The notes: a model not told the origin generated them from the letters alone. A DNA stretch of 64,000 bases from Himantopus leucocephalus (GCA_003993805.1 RSEF01000001.1:67524678-67588677), one strand, 5' to 3'. Shown: positions 11,519-24,572, counted from the first letter of the stretch. A program made the numbers and translations.

Positions 11519-12717
11519 TGATTCTTCAGGGGAAAAGCGTTTTGAGGGAGAAGGCACCTTGGAAGATGCGGGACGCAGTACAACAAATAGATGTGCACGC
11601 CCGTGCCTTTTGGGAGCCGGTCCATCAAATCGTTGGCAATTACTTCTGGAGAATAATAGGAAAACAGGTAAGGATGGCCGAGCGTGATACGGATATTTTT
11701 TATTTTAAACAGCTAACCCTGGGAAAAAAAAGATCCAGAGAGTTTACTACTCCATTAGGTAGTGAAATCATTTCCAGGTAAAAATATGTTAACGTCTAAC
11801 TGCGAGAAATAGTTGAGCCTTGAGGAGAAACCCCCAGTGCTGTGGACACCAGTGGGAGTTTGCCGTGGCTTAGTTTGTGAGGAGCTATGAAGAATTATTG
11901 TCAGGCTTCCTTAATATGACATTCCTGCGGGCAAAGCAGCGATGCCACAGAAGGGTCCGTAACGGGGTCAGGTCTGGTTGCAGTATGTGGCTCGTGGCAG
12001 ACCTGTGGTGTGCCCCATGGCCTTGCAAACGTGGGAATGTGCAGCTCTGGGATGAGAAACGCCGCCTCCCCCCTTTATATAAGGGGTGACAAGTGATGAG
12101 CTGGAAATTCAGAGAGGGATGGGGCAATCAAAGGGAATAATGGAGAAAAGTTGATTCGCGAATTGTCTCAGAGACCAGTGAGACGCTAAAACCAAGCAGC
12201 GCTGGCCAAACTCTGCGCTGGTTACGTCACTCTGGAGCCTTCCAGGGAATTCGGCGGGAAGGAAACAAAGTCCTGCAAAAGACTTCAGAGAATTCCATTT
12301 CTGAGCGAGAAAACTGTCTCCTTTTGGGGTATTTCTCTGCTTGCCAAGGAGTTTGAAAAAAGAGAAAGATGTAAAGAACAGCACTTACAAAAAAAAATCA
12401 GGAGGTTTTTTTTTCTTAACAGAATACGGGTATTAAATCGCTATTTTTAACTACAGTAATTTATTCAATTTATATTCAAAATGCAACAATCCTCACGGTT
12501 TGTCATTTTAGCTACCTATTGCAAAAATGCATTGTGATAGTCTTCACCGTAGTGAAATTAGAAAATGGTGCTTAGATAAAATGCAACCGGGAGTGACTGG
12601 CAGGCGCAGGGGAAAGCGGCTGAGCTGCTTTAGTTCCACATGCCAAAAAAAAACGGAGACGTTCTTCCCATCAAGTGGTCGGCCAGAGGCAGCTTCCCAG
12701 AAGTCTGAGGCATTTCA

Positions 12718-12743
12718 GCTGATAAATTCGGCTGATAAATTCA
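12718..12743 (+). repeat. 13-bp perfect-core tandem duplication
   Basis: GCTGATAAATTCG (12718-12730) is followed immediately by GCTGATAAATTCA (12731-12743). A degraded third copy containing GCGGGTAAATTT follows near 12755. It is a small local tandem duplication inside otherwise unique DNA. Confidence 0.75.
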
Positions 12744-15029
12744 GCGTTTCAGCGGGTAAATTTCGGAAAGACAATCTTATAATGCAAGGCTTGTGTTCTG
12801 CCGTCTGCAAGCACCTGCCAATCATTCCCATCCGAGGAACTGGGATGCCGGACAGGGTGATGCTCAGCCGTTCGCTCCCAGAGCAATGCTCGCAATCAAA
12901 GTCATGCCTTGGTTGCTCATCAAAGACCATCAGGCTGATTTTTCCCCATTCTCCCCTTTTATTTATTTATTTATTTGCATTTCTTAGGGTTCCTGAATGG
13001 GAATGGTGTTCATCAGCACCGCTCTTCCAGAAGCCGTTTGTGTGGGGCTCGGTCACCGATCTTTATTTGTGGGCTCTGCGTCCTAGAGATCTTTGTACCT
13101 GATATTGTCTACGTGATGCGCTGCAGTATGATTTCCATTATTTCCATCTATCAGGGAAGGGTAAGTCTTTCGAGGTCTGGAAGCTTGTTAGGTCTTGTGA
13201 TCCCGTCCCTTCCGAGCTAAGGACCGCTTCCATGGCCAGCATGGTCTCTGCTGGGCTATCTGACACCGCTGCAAGCCACCTAGCTCGAGTGTTGGGGTAC
13301 GATCAAAGCAGCCTGAACTCTTGATAATTAAAAGCTCTTGTGATGAGATGCTTGCAACTTTACCACCTCCTCAAGGACCGCCGAGCTTGCCTTCACACAA
13401 AATCCCTCTCAATGCACGCGGGAATGGAATGTGACTCTTCTTGTAACCGTGGCCGCTGAGATACTTGTGAGTTGAGGCAGTTCCCCATCAGAAAAAGGCT
13501 TTTTGCCAGGAATCAAAATTTTCTGTGGGGAGATTGATTTTCATGGAATTTCTTTCCAGGAAAATGAAATGAAATGCTTTCTCTGGTGATAAAGTTTATC
13601 TCTGCGTCTGTCTCAGTGGCTCATGGGCTTCCCAGGAAGCCCAGGCAGCAGTTTAGGGGGATATGTCTATCACAGTGCACGCTGGGTGGTATTTTTGAGT
13701 GAGCCCTATTGGAGAAGAGATGGGCCAGGGTGGGGGGCACCTGTAGCTCAAGCTGGAATGGACCAGGAACATCAGTCCAAATTGCAATGTCCTGTTCAGT
13801 GTGTTTTTCTCAACTTTTTCTTCCAAGAGAAGGTTTTGCCATTCAGCCTGGGTATAAACCAGACTTAAAATGTTGCAGCTTTCCTCAGGATTAGGATCCA
13901 TGCTTTTTAGTCATCTCCATTTGCAACAAGTTTCCTTAGCCAGACAAATGAAAGTCACATAGCAATGTCCTCAGCGGGGGCTCCACCTTTCCCCGGCGAT
14001 GCAATGTTTGTACAGTGAGTGCTTGAACCACCTCCATCCCACTGCAAGGAAAACATTTTCACCTGTTCAACATTTTCAACCCTACCAATGCTGGTTGTGA
14101 CTGCCTTTCCCTGCCAGTAATCCCGTAGGATTGGTAAAACCAAGTGGAACAGGGTGGAGAACCTTTCTGCTGCCTTTGGCGGAGGTGATGGGATGCCGGC
14201 TCTCAGGTGCGTTTGCTCCCGTAGCGTTGGGAAGCTGTTCGGCCAATGCCAACTGTTGGATGACCAAACCAATGTTGGAGGATGCTCCCCAAGCCAACTT
14301 GTGCAATGAAAAGTGTTGAAATAGGGATAGATAAATCGGGCAAAAGGGGCAACCCAAAATGCCCGAGGCGGCTGAAGAGCAAGGGGGGGTGTCTTCTCCA
14401 GCTGTATGTTGGGCGTGCAAAAGGCCAATGTCATCCCTAAAATAACGGGTAGTTAGCATTTCCCCACTGGATACCCTTCTGGCAGGTTCGTGGGGGAGAG
14501 CGGAGGTCGGGGCAGCCTTTCTACCCATGCTCTGAGTGGCAGTCCCTTCTCCTCCCCCGTTTAATTCTTCCTGCATGAGATCCGTGCGGCAAGGGATGAA
14601 TTTCAGCCATAAAGATTGCTCGACAGCTCCCGACTTTTACACCAGCGGGGACAGAAAGGGCTTCCCGAAATGCTATTACAGGGTGCTGCAATCTCTCATC
14701 CCTCCTGTCCTAACACCACCACCACCCCCCCACCACCCCCTAAAACAATGGCAGCCTTTCCCTGGCAGGTCGCTGGGAAACGTGGTTTGCAGTCTGCGAT
14801 AAATAGCCCTGCACGGCACTATCATTAAGAAACTATTATAGAAATGGCTGGGCTTCCACTCGGCTGCGTCAATGCAGAAACTATATTTCCTATTTATTTG
14901 TTCCGTTTGTTTATTTTGCTGGACCACCCCATGAACCTGGGAGAAACGTGCGAGGAAAAAAAAAAAAAAATTATAGCAACGCCAACTATTCTGGGAGATA
15001 CACGAGCCCCTCCATGTTTATCAGGTTGA

Positions 15030-15250
15030 GGGCACTGTATTTTGATGTCAATAAGCAATTTTTCCAGCCCGGTCTCCTGCCCGACCCTTTTAATCCATCA
15101 ATATATTATTAGAGATAAAGTTGGTGGAAGCCTGCTGCAGTTAGAAGATAAATGACATCTCTGAAGTCAGGCATTAAAGACTAGATTAAGGCCTTGTGAC
15201 ACCGTTTTCAGTGCTCATCTGTGCACTTCTGTTCAACCTATCACACTGAG
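15030..15250. promoter_or_regulatory. Candidate conserved noncoding element
   Basis: This is AT-rich, repeat-free sequence with homeodomain-type words (TTTTAATCC, ATATTATTAG, ATTAAAG, CTAGATTAAGG) and no open frame. Its low CpG content and unique texture suggest a regulatory element. The call rests on composition alone. Confidence 0.25.
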
Positions 15251-15487
15251 TGACAAGAAAGAAAAATAATGAACTGGGCCAAGGAAAGAAGAAGGGAAAA
15301 AAAAGGCAGAAAGAGAGAGAGATTTTTTTCCCCCCTAACACACAAACTACATCAGTTCACACTCAGGATTAGACTGTATTTAAAAAAAGGGGAAGGGGGG
15401 AGGCTGGAACTGGATGGTACTATACAGATTAAAATAGGAGAAAGGGGAAGCTGAATGAGGAATTGCAGTTTGGTTTTGTTCTGGGTT

Positions 15488-15597
15488 TATTATTTTATTT
15501 TATTTTATTTTATTTTATCTTATCCTATTCTATCCTATCCTATTCTATTCTATTCTATTCTATTCTATTCTATTCTATTCTATTCTATTCTATTTAT
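15488..15597. repeat. Pentanucleotide microsatellite (TATTT)n passing into (TATTC)n
   Basis: About 35 bases of TATTT units run into variant units (TATCT, TATCC) and then about 12 near-perfect TATTC units (15533-15592), ending in TATTTATTTT. The graded change of motif suggests that TATTC units arose by mutation of a TATTT array and then expanded. The same pentanucleotide class (ATTCT) underlies human SCA10 expansion, but nothing links this locus to that gene. Confidence 0.95.
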
Positions 15598-17119
15598 TTT
15601 ATCCACCTCAGTATTTCATTTCCCTTCTTGATTTCTTTTTATTTTTAACTTGCAGGAGTGACCTAGTTGAGTTTACAGGATCCTAAGGGTTTTGTCTGGA
15701 GCTAAAGCAAATCCCACTTAGGACCAAGGAAATACATCCTTTCAGGAGACCAAGTCAAAATGTCCACAGACGGAGACCTCTCCGCCCTCACCCCCATTGC
15801 CATCCTTTGTCTTGGTGCAGTCGCGGTGATGCTTGTGTTGGTTGGTTAACACCGGTTTTAAAGACATCCCCGATGGTGCAATTACAAGGTTTTACCTCCA
15901 CCTCCAACAAAAATGCTGGGCATGTGTACAGCAGCAAAAATGCTGCTGCAGATGGGTATGACTTTTCTGTGGTCTGACCCATTCCCTTTGTCCTCCCAAA
16001 ATCTGAGCTCCTCCCAGCTGCCCCAGCCCTTGAACAGCAGCAATGCCTCAGCGTGCTGCTCCTCGGCATCAGCTTTCCACCATCACGCTGTGGTGAGGAG
16101 GTCTTTGCCCTGGCCGTGTTGGGGAACAGAAGATGACAAGTCAACGCAAGCATCCTTCTCTTTGCGACGAGGTCATGGGGCTTTGCCAATCAATGTAGCC
16201 CTTGGCCAGCAGCCTTGCCCTGCTCTGGTGCCACGTCTGGCTTCATGGCCTAAATTCAAGGCGGTTCCAGGTTCAGCAAGACCTTGATCGTGACATTTGG
16301 TCTCCTGGGTCTGCCTTGAGAAAGGCTGTCGCTCCCTCTACATTTGTGGGGCACCTGCCCATTGCTGTCACATCATGATGCCAGCAGAGCCGACCATGGC
16401 TGGTCATTAAGATTCTGGCCTCATTTGGTGTGGTATCTAGAGAAAACAGGACTATGATGGCAGAGTCAAGGAGGAAGGGCAGCAGAGCTGAGTCTAACCT
16501 CTCCCTGGAGCTGAAGGGGAGAGGGAAGGGAAGAGCACAGTTGTGTATGGGGCCAGGCATTGGTCCCTCTGTGGACCTCTTCACCCAGACCCAGGAATTC
16601 ACACTGCCCGTGGCCTCTTCCACTTTGAGATGCCCAAGGTCAATGCCAGCCTTTGGCAGAAAGGGCCATCTGGAAGAAGAAACATATGTGAGATGGATTG
16701 TGCATCCTCCGCTGGTGGAGCCCAGACACTTCTGATCGGTAGGGCTTTCTTTAAAAGGGGCAGTACGGGTGTTTCTGGGAGGAGGGAGAAGAAGGAAAAA
16801 GCGGCTTCTACCAAGCAACCATGTCTGGGAGCGGGGGTTGCACACAGAATAATTTCCTCCAGGAGATTATTTCTCAGCCAGACCTGCCCGCTCAGAGCAA
16901 CTGTCTCCCCAGCTGACAGGGACCTCACTCCTGTCCCTGCCAGGAGAAACACCTTTCCCTACCAGTGAGAAAGCAGAGAGAGATGCCTTGTCAAGGGGCT
17001 TCGTCCTACCGTTTGAGACAATTGCCCCCAGCAAGCAGCCCGGTGGGAGACCCTCCATCGTGGCAGACCAGAGAAGCCTCTGCTGAATCTAGCCTGGGAC
17101 CTGACGTGTCTCGCCGGGG

Positions 17120-17480
17120 TCTCCATTCTGTACAGTATGTACATTGCTGCCGTCGTCTTCTTTTGAAGATATTTTTTTAATGTCTTAAAAAAAAAAGATT
17201 ACTTTGTTACAATCATTCAGCAAAGGGTTTCTGCGCCTGTAGAAAATATTAATAGACTATTATGAGGTCCTACAACTAATTTTTCCACACATATCATCTG
17301 TCTTTGCATGGTTATTAAACTCCAACAATATTTCATGCAATGCTTTCCTGCTAAATTAATTTGGTTTCTTCTTCTCCTGCTTCTTTTTTTTTTTTTCCTC
17401 CTTCCACAACCTTTAAAATTAAATTGAATCTTCATAATTATGGCTTTTTTGTTGTTCCTCATATCTTTTTCTTTTCAATT
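17120..17480. promoter_or_regulatory. Candidate conserved noncoding element
   Basis: AT-rich unique sequence with TGTACAGTATGTACA near 17128, followed by TTAATAGACTATTATGAGG, CTAAATTAATTTGG and CATAATTATGGC. It contains a pyrimidine tract near 17370-17402. No ORF or repeat is apparent. Homeodomain-type words are dense, but conservation is untested. Confidence 0.25.
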
Positions 17481-19659
17481 TTCCTATCAAAGTGGCTATA
17501 CAGTTTAATAAAGATGTAAAGAAACAGAAATGAAAGTGTAAGGGACAGGAAGGGCTGTGTTGGGATCAGAGACTGGGGGCTCTGGGAGAGGCGGGAAATT
17601 CTGGAAAGGATGGGATGGAGGTGAGCGGGGAGCTGAACAGCACCTTTCTGGGTTGGCTCCAGCCCACATGGAAAATGGTGTGGGAGAAGCCGCTGCTAGA
17701 AATGATGCGTCACATGGGAACGTGGAGAAAGCGTGTTCCCAAGAGGACTCATTCGGAATCGTCCCTGAGTTTTGGTGGTGTTCTGGTGCAGCTTGGGGTC
17801 ACCTGCTGCCTTCTGTAAGCCGAGGTGGTAAGTGAAGGTACCCTTTGGGCAACGAGCCTTGCTTGCATGAGGAAACGTCCCCATACACACTCACACCCAC
17901 CCTGCAGGATTGCTGGGAACAGGACTCTGGGGCTTTCCTGGGGTTACCCAACCCACAAGTTGTCCCTCTGATCTCCCTCTCCTGTCACCACCTCCCAAAA
18001 GGCTGAGGACATTCTTGACCAGAAGACCTCAGCTGAGGAAAGAGGTGCTTTGTTTGAACTGTAGGAGGATCTGGCACAAAGGCCCAGCCCAGAGTTTGCT
18101 GATGTCCTCAGATAATTGCCGATATCTGCTGGCATGGGGCTTTTAATCATTTCCAGGCCTGAGCTGTGCAGAGAAATACTACGGACCGGTCTTCTGGCTG
18201 GCAAAGATTGGTCAGACTGCAGCTGATTGTCATTCTCTTTACCAAGGATGCCCAATGGGTCTCTCCTGGGAGATGCTGTCCAGGGAGATAAAGTGGTTGA
18301 TCTGCATTAATTATTAATCTTCATAAATCAGTGACTTTTACTCTTTTTTCCCCCATTTTGTCCGGGAAGTCTTCTTGAGGAAGACCTGGTCAATAGAGAA
18401 AGAGAACAGATTTATTCTCAATAAAAAACAACTGTTCAACCGAGACATCGAAGTAACTCACACAGAACAGGATTTTTTCCATTCTCTGGAAGCAGTATTA
18501 GCTAACTCCCTCTGGGAGCTTGCCCTACAGATGGATACCCAGGACTAAGAAAATCACGCTGGTGCTTCGATGGCCAAGCCACTGGCCTGAAACCAAGGAG
18601 AGCTTTTGTGAAGGTCTGATCCACTTAGGACTGGGCAGACTGCAATGGGCACTGCATCCTTTACGGGGTAGACCAGTAACTCATCTTCCCCAGAGGACAA
18701 AAGTGGTGTCCAAGCTAAACAGAAGCCAGCAGCAGGACTTCCTACGCAACTCGGCGGCAACAAGCTGTTTAGTTGCATGTTCATGAGCTGAGCTTGGTGG
18801 AAAATGGTCAATGGAACTGAATGCCCCAATGGGACCAAGGAGCTTTCTCTCAAACTGGTCCCAGATGATGCCTACGTCATGACTGCAGTTGGCCATCTTT
18901 GGCAAGAGGCCCATGTCCCTGTCACCGCTCCTCAAAGGAAATGAGTGTTTTCATGGGTTGACATGTGCACTTACCAATAGGTGGCACCAATGGAACAGAA
19001 ATGTGAAACTCCATGCAAATTTTTATGGAGAAGAGGGTGCTGGGAATTTTCTCCCACATGGCTATGGACCTTCCTACAAACGTGGTATTGATTATATACT
19101 GCTGTCGCAGTTGTAACACACTGGACTCTAGGACGATGTTAAGAAAATGTGACAATAGGAATCAACCCAAACTGCTTGTGACATTGCCAAATCTCTTGAA
19201 TTTAGATTCACATACACAGAAGAGTGATAAATATTCGACACACCGTGTTTAATAATGTGATCGGTTCTTATTCGTAATTCAGAGGTAAGTCGTTGTTCAG
19301 ATATGGTTCACGTGATCACAGAAAAAAACCAGTTTTTCTTGAATGGAAGGAATAACCCATTTTCCAGAGGAAGCTCTGTAATTTCTAGAGTCACTGGATA
19401 TCCAGCAGAGACATTTGTGGTCCCATTCAGGAGGGACTGGACCTCCTTCTTCCAATGGCTTCAGGTGGAGCAGTGGGAAGAGAGGAACCAAAATACTGCG
19501 CTCAACTTGCACTGCTTTTAGCCGATTATTGTTTTGCTTCATGGCATAATCACACCACCACGTTCCAGCCCTGTTCCGTAAAACTGGGGGACCTCCACAA
19601 TTTTTTGAAACTCATGTGCAGAAAGAGGTAGGATTGTGTGATAAAGCCCCAAACAAATT

Positions 19660-20110
19660 GCACCAGTCATGCCATGACGATGATCCTGCCCGGATATTAA
19701 CATTTGGTTTATGCATTTTATACAGTTTAAAAGCAGTAACCTTGTTTCTCAGTGTTTTAAAGATGAACATTATCCTTCACGTCCCTTTGCTCATCAGCCA
19801 TGTGTTTACGTACCAAGCATCTGGCTGCGTTATTATTTATATTACAGGAGACCAAACTAAAAAAAAACAAACCCTCAACATCCTCCAAGGAAATCAAAAC
19901 ACATTTGGGCCAAACCAAAACGAAATGCTAATTTTTCCCCTATGAACCACCGCCACAGCAAAATATTTACTGTTTATGATTATGCAGGCTTCTCATGCTA
20001 AGTTTTTACCGCGAGATTTATGGGCATGTTTGCATTTGTAATATGTCAGGAGTTCCTCAAATCGCGACAATAGTTGGCGAAGGAATAATTTAGTGGTGAG
20101 ATATGAAAAA
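19660..20110. promoter_or_regulatory. Candidate conserved noncoding element pair
   Basis: Two AT-rich unique blocks (19690-19860 and 19960-20110) contain GATATTAACATTTGG, GTGTTTACGTACC (FOX-type), TTTATGATTATGC and ACCGCGAGATTTATGGGC (CDX/posterior-HOX-type TTTATGG). They have the word content of developmental enhancers, which is an inference only. Confidence 0.28.
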
Positions 20111-20175
20111 AATGGAAAATGAAGAGATTTGTAGGGCATTGCCAAAAGGAATGTCATTGATTCTTCCCTCTATTG

Positions 20176-20236
20176 CCCATTACTGCTGCCCGTGTCTATG
20201 TTGCATGCTGTAGCATAGACAGGATGGCAGCATGGG
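20176..20236 (+). ncRNA. 61-nt hairpin, candidate microRNA-like precursor or palindrome
   Basis: The + strand can fold into a nearly complete stem. CCCAT (20176-20180) pairs with ATGGG (20232-20236), and GCTGCC (20185-20190) pairs with GGCAGC (20226-20231). TGTCTATGTTGCA (20193-20205) pairs with TGTAGCATAGACA (20209-20221) through two G-U wobbles, leaving a TGC apex. A 4-nt bulge and a small 2/4 internal loop interrupt it, giving about 24 pairs. The size fits a short pre-miRNA, and the wobbles favour folding of the + strand transcript. The very tight apical loop is atypical for Drosha/Dicer substrates. I recognise no known miRNA seed. Confidence 0.35.
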
Positions 20237-23200
20237 GTTTGTTTAGTTAAATTAGCTTAGGCTGCTCTAAATTGTGTGTGAAACTCCCTTCCAAGTGGAC
20301 CTTGAATGTCCGCGGGTTTTGTCAGTGGAGGCGAAGGCAGAAATACTGTTTGCCGTTTCAGGGTGAAGGTGATGTCCTCCTGGAGCTGGCTGGTCTATCA
20401 TCATGGAGGTGGTGCAGAAGACAGCCCAGACCTGGTGGCTAGACAAGGTCGGCATGTCTGGTCCGGGACCAGGCAGAAGTCAGGTATTGCCAATGTTCCT
20501 GCAGTTTTTCTCTCTCCTGGTTGCAGGTCTCATCCAAGTTCCTTTATCTTGACCCTGTCCAACCATGCGTGGAAACCGGGATGCACCGCTGGTGCAATCC
20601 TTCACTCTGGCACTTTGCAGTCGTGCAAAATTCATTCCCTCCTCACCACTGCTGAATTTTAGCCCTGAGTTTGAAAGACTTTTCCAAAAGAAACCCCCAG
20701 GAATTCAACCCCTGTTCAGAAACCTCTTTTCCTTTCGGCGTGTTGATTCCTCCTGCACCCCGGCATGGTCTCTCCCCTTCCCGCAGCGCCGGGATGTGCC
20801 GTGCTTCCTGCCGGCGAGCACCCATCTCCTTCTGCTGACAGCACACAGGCTCTTCCCCAGCGCTGGTCGGCACCTTGTGTGTGAGAGAGCCCTCTGATTA
20901 AAATGTCATCAGGAAAACAAACCACATAATCAAGTTCTGCAAAAGCTGGTCCATCACAGACAGGAAAAAATAGAGGCTCTCTTGAAACATAATACAGCAT
21001 CCTGAGAAGGAGTGGGCGCGTGTCTGCGGGGGGGTGGGGTGGAAGAGCGGGCGTGGGGTTGGGCACGAGCATTTGCAATCAGGTACTCATCAGGCTTCGG
21101 GTCCAGCTCCATTTTCTGCTCAGCGTTTAACAAATCAAGGAAGAAATGCCCCTGCCTGGGGTCACAGATAAATCTTCTACCCTGGACAAAGGGTAGATCT
21201 CCTTGTCAGTGCACTGATTTATTGTGACCTTATAGTCAGACTCTCTAATTTCTGCTTGTGGCTATAGGTGCCACCGGTGATTTGTTTCCTCTCTTGATAC
21301 TCTCTGACTGCTCAGTACCGGGGACCGCTGTGGGCTTACTGCCGTCTCCCTCGGGGCAAGGTTTGGGTGGCTGGATCTCCGCCTGGCTCAGCTCCACAGG
21401 TGGCTCAGCTAGGATGGCTTTGGTGGTAAACGGGTTTTCCGTGCCTGAGAGTTGGGACCCCGAGCCAGATGCTTTTCTTTGCCTCCCCTAAGGCCATAAC
21501 GGATGTGAGGAGAGCTGGAAGGGTCTCAAACAGGTCCATGGGCAAGACACAGACCGAACCTAGAGCTACGAGGCTTTAGAGAGAACTGCACTTTGGTTTT
21601 CCTCCCACTGCTGCTTTGTCCAGGCACACGCTGCGGAGGAGCAAGCGCATCTTGACTTGCCAACAGTGAAGAAGGAAAAAGCCACCCTGTCGCTCATCCC
21701 AGCCGGTATTTATCCCTGCAGGTAAAAAATATTTTCCTGCTTGAATTTAGGGTTAGCCTCCATCCATTGGCCTTTCAGCATTGCCCTGTTCTCCCACAGG
21801 ACGGTGCCCAGAGCCCCTCAAGAGTTGACCTCTCACTTTTCTTCCTGATACACTGAAGAGGTGACGTTCTCCAACCATCTCACCATCAGCTATTGTCCCC
21901 CAGCCCCTGAGCCATCGTGATGCCTTTTTCCTCTCCCTCTCCAGCTGCACAATGTCCTTGGTGAAGCCCAGAGCCCGGAGCTAGACATTGTCCTGTCCGC
22001 TGCCCCAAGTCCAAACGCTGAGATAAGTCACCTCCTTGGACACTAGACGTCCCTCACAGCCCCGGGCTCTCCACTGGCACTTTTATCTGCTGCTAGGCTC
22101 TTTGGAGCCATTCCAAAAAGGGGTACCCAAGGTTTCAGGGGCAAATTTTGAAAGGAGGCTTTTTCTTTGCCCCCTCTAGATGCCCTTTTGCATCTAAAGG
22201 GGTTCTGGCACCAGCGTCTCTGGGCGCGTGCTACCGTCTCAGCTCAGCGTGATGAGAAAACCGGTGGGCACGCGAACAGGCAGATGTGGCAGGAGTTTCC
22301 ATTGCTGCCACCGAAAGCCTGCATCGTCTTAAACACCCACAGCTTTTCTGCAACATGCATAAATTGCCTAGTACCTAAGCTACCTAAAATGTATTTCAGA
22401 GAGCTGGGTACAGCACAGCCCTGATCTCTGTTGGAACTCCTGTGGTGAATAATTGTGACAATATATTATATTATATTTGTTTTTGGAGAGAAAAAACACC
22501 CCACCACTGGAAATGACCTTTATCTGTATTTTATATGGCATTTTTAACACACAGATCCTGGCAATGCAAATTCGTGGTTTCAGGCAAAAGTCCTCCGAAG
22601 CACTTTGCTTTGTGCAGAAACCTCCAAGCCCAGCACTACCCTATCTCTTTCTTCTTTACAAACATACAAAGGGATAATAAAATAGCTAAGAAGCAAGAGC
22701 AGTAAAATTTCGTGCCCTGAGGGGGAAAATGGCATCTATTGCCCTGAGCCTTTAGCTGAGGCCAAAATATATAGAGAGAGACTTGGGAACTATTTTCTTT
22801 CCCGGTGCAATATTTTACCTCTATTGCCCTCAGAACCAGTCAATATTTGTATAATATATATATAAAAATAACCTTAGCTAGATGGATAAAAACCAAGTAA
22901 AATTCACCTCGGAAAGCCTTTTATTCCAACTGGAAAATTGCCCTGCAAATGTACTCAACACAATACCCACTACTTCACTTGAAAGTGACAGTTGCAGCTG
23001 TTAACGCGGCTACATTATCTCATCTTAGAAGACAAATTTCAGGCTATATTTCACTGTTGCCTGGTAATGTATATATGCCCTAAAGACTGCTCCGGCTAGA
23101 TCCGTCTTGCCGTATAGATTTCAGATACGGATGTATACTTCCCGGGGTTTTTCCCTTCCCCCGTGTTAGTTAGGGAGTGCGGGAGGTTAATAAAAACATC

Positions 23201-24553
23201 GCGGTGTTTCCGTCGTCATGCCCGTTTTGGCGGAGGGGCAAGAAGCAGAAGGGAGAGGAGCCCACCAAGCATCTGACTCCGGGTGCGTGCTTCCCAGGGA
23301 TGGAGGAGGGACGGGGTCGGCTCCTCGGTGCCTGGGAACGATGCTTCTCAGCGCTTGCCTGCGCTCAGCGGTATCGTGGGCACAGAGGTGAGGGAGAAGA
23401 TGGCAGAGATTTGCTAATGCCCCCTTTTTCCACGCTCCTGACCCTACCAAGCTCGGTAGCCGCCTGCTCGGGCTCATGCATGGTCCCCGGTGGGGTTTTC
23501 GGAGCTGTTCCTCCTTGTTAACCCCGCATCCTTTTGCAAATCTGAGCTGAGGGTTATAATCAGGAATTCTGGGACTGTCAGGAAAGAAAATATGTAAGTA
23601 GGGGAAAAAAAAATCATCTATTAGGATTTTAAGTAGTCTCATGAGTCTCTCCATTATTTGAGACACTTAAGATCACTTGACAAAGCCCTGGAGAATATAC
23701 AGAAAGCCAGACAGGGACCTTTGATGGATGTTTTAAACTATCTAATGCGTCTTTTCCAACTCTATCCACTAAAAAATGACTAATTGGTTGCTGTTCTTCA
23801 TTACTACGATTATAACAGTGTCCTGAAAGCGCCCGGCGCTCCCGCATGCGAGATGCTGCCTGTTCTTCCCCAGCTGAGCGTGGGTTGCTGCTTCTCGCCA
23901 TTAATTTTCAAGGCAAACATCTGTGCCACACGCTACAATGCCTGTACAGCGTCTTGCCCGAGAAGACCCGGTGTCTCTGCAGGCGGTGGAAGCGCACTGG
24001 GTAGCACCGAACCTCTCCATGGGGAGCCGGTAGGGGGGATCTGTGGTTGGCGTCACTTCCCAGCTCCAAGGCAATCACCTTGGAGAAGCCTTGGCAGCTT
24101 TCTTGGGCTGTGGCTGGGGCAATCGCTCCCTCCCGTGGATTGGGGCTAACATGGAAGATAGAGGCTGGCTGGCTCCAGCCAGGAGTTCGCTCCTTTATGC
24201 AAAGATGGATTTTGGACCCCCGTGAATTTTTAATGGTTTTGGGAAGGGATGAGGTGGAAAGAGGTCCTTCTTGCTAGAGGAAAGTGCATTGTCTTAGTGA
24301 GTTTTCAGCCAATGACTACAGAAAGTGCCTTCCAGTATGGTTTTGTAGCACCAGAAGTGTCCACTGCGTGAAGATGGAGAAGACTAGTGATTATCAAGGA
24401 GCTGCAAAACCCACATGAGAGCCCAGGGCAGCTCCCACGGAGGGGGCTGAACCAAGGAAGACCAAAGCTGGTGAGCACCTGTAGTCACGCACCTTCTGCT
24501 CCATGAGGTGAACGGGGAAAAAGTTTACGGGCGGCTCTGAGTAAAGTTAAAAA
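20237..24553. other. Unannotated region, no gene seen
   Basis: GC-balanced unique sequence at 20.3-22.4 kb and 23.2-24.5 kb flanks a long AT-rich block (22430-23060). Open frames up to about 160 codons occur on both strands without recognisable domains. No LINE, SINE or LTR is recognised. Confidence 0.55.
22430..23060. promoter_or_regulatory. Candidate conserved noncoding element, long AT-rich block
   Basis: This is roughly 600 bases of unique, CpG-poor, AT-rich sequence with TATATTATATTATATTTG near 22460, CTATTGCCCT twice (22737 and 22822 regions) and a TATATA tract near 22850-22865. GTTGCAGCTGTTAACG and CATTATCTCATC follow. No coding frame persists. It may contain one or more enhancers, and only alignment can tell. 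Confidence 0.3.
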
Positions 24554-24572
24554 NAAAAAAAAAAAAAAAAAA
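24554..24572. repeat. Single N before an 18-base poly-A run
   Basis: An ambiguous base at 24554 precedes A at 24555-24572. It belongs to the recurring N-plus-homopolymer class in this window, and the run length is unreliable. Confidence 0.85.

Larger units (their letters stand above)
15598..20175. other. Unannotated region, no gene seen
   Basis: GC-balanced unique sequence (15660-17110) holds a 190-codon frame on the - strand (16273-16845) that resembles no known protein. Two AT-rich blocks (17120-17480 and 18290-18460) and one at 19660-20110 have the texture of noncoding elements. No retroelement is recognised. Confidence 0.55.

Noticed and set aside
12527..13102. 191-codon open frame
   Set aside because: It contains a Phe/Ile run from a TTTA repeat and crosses a 13-bp tandem duplication. 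There is no recognisable domain.
15463..15648. Hydrophobic Tyr/Ile/Leu repeat frame resembling membrane segments
   Set aside because: It is the translation of the TATTT/TATTC microsatellite.
16273..16845. 190-codon frame on the - strand
   Set aside because: The + strand is open over much of the same interval and there is no protein-like motif.
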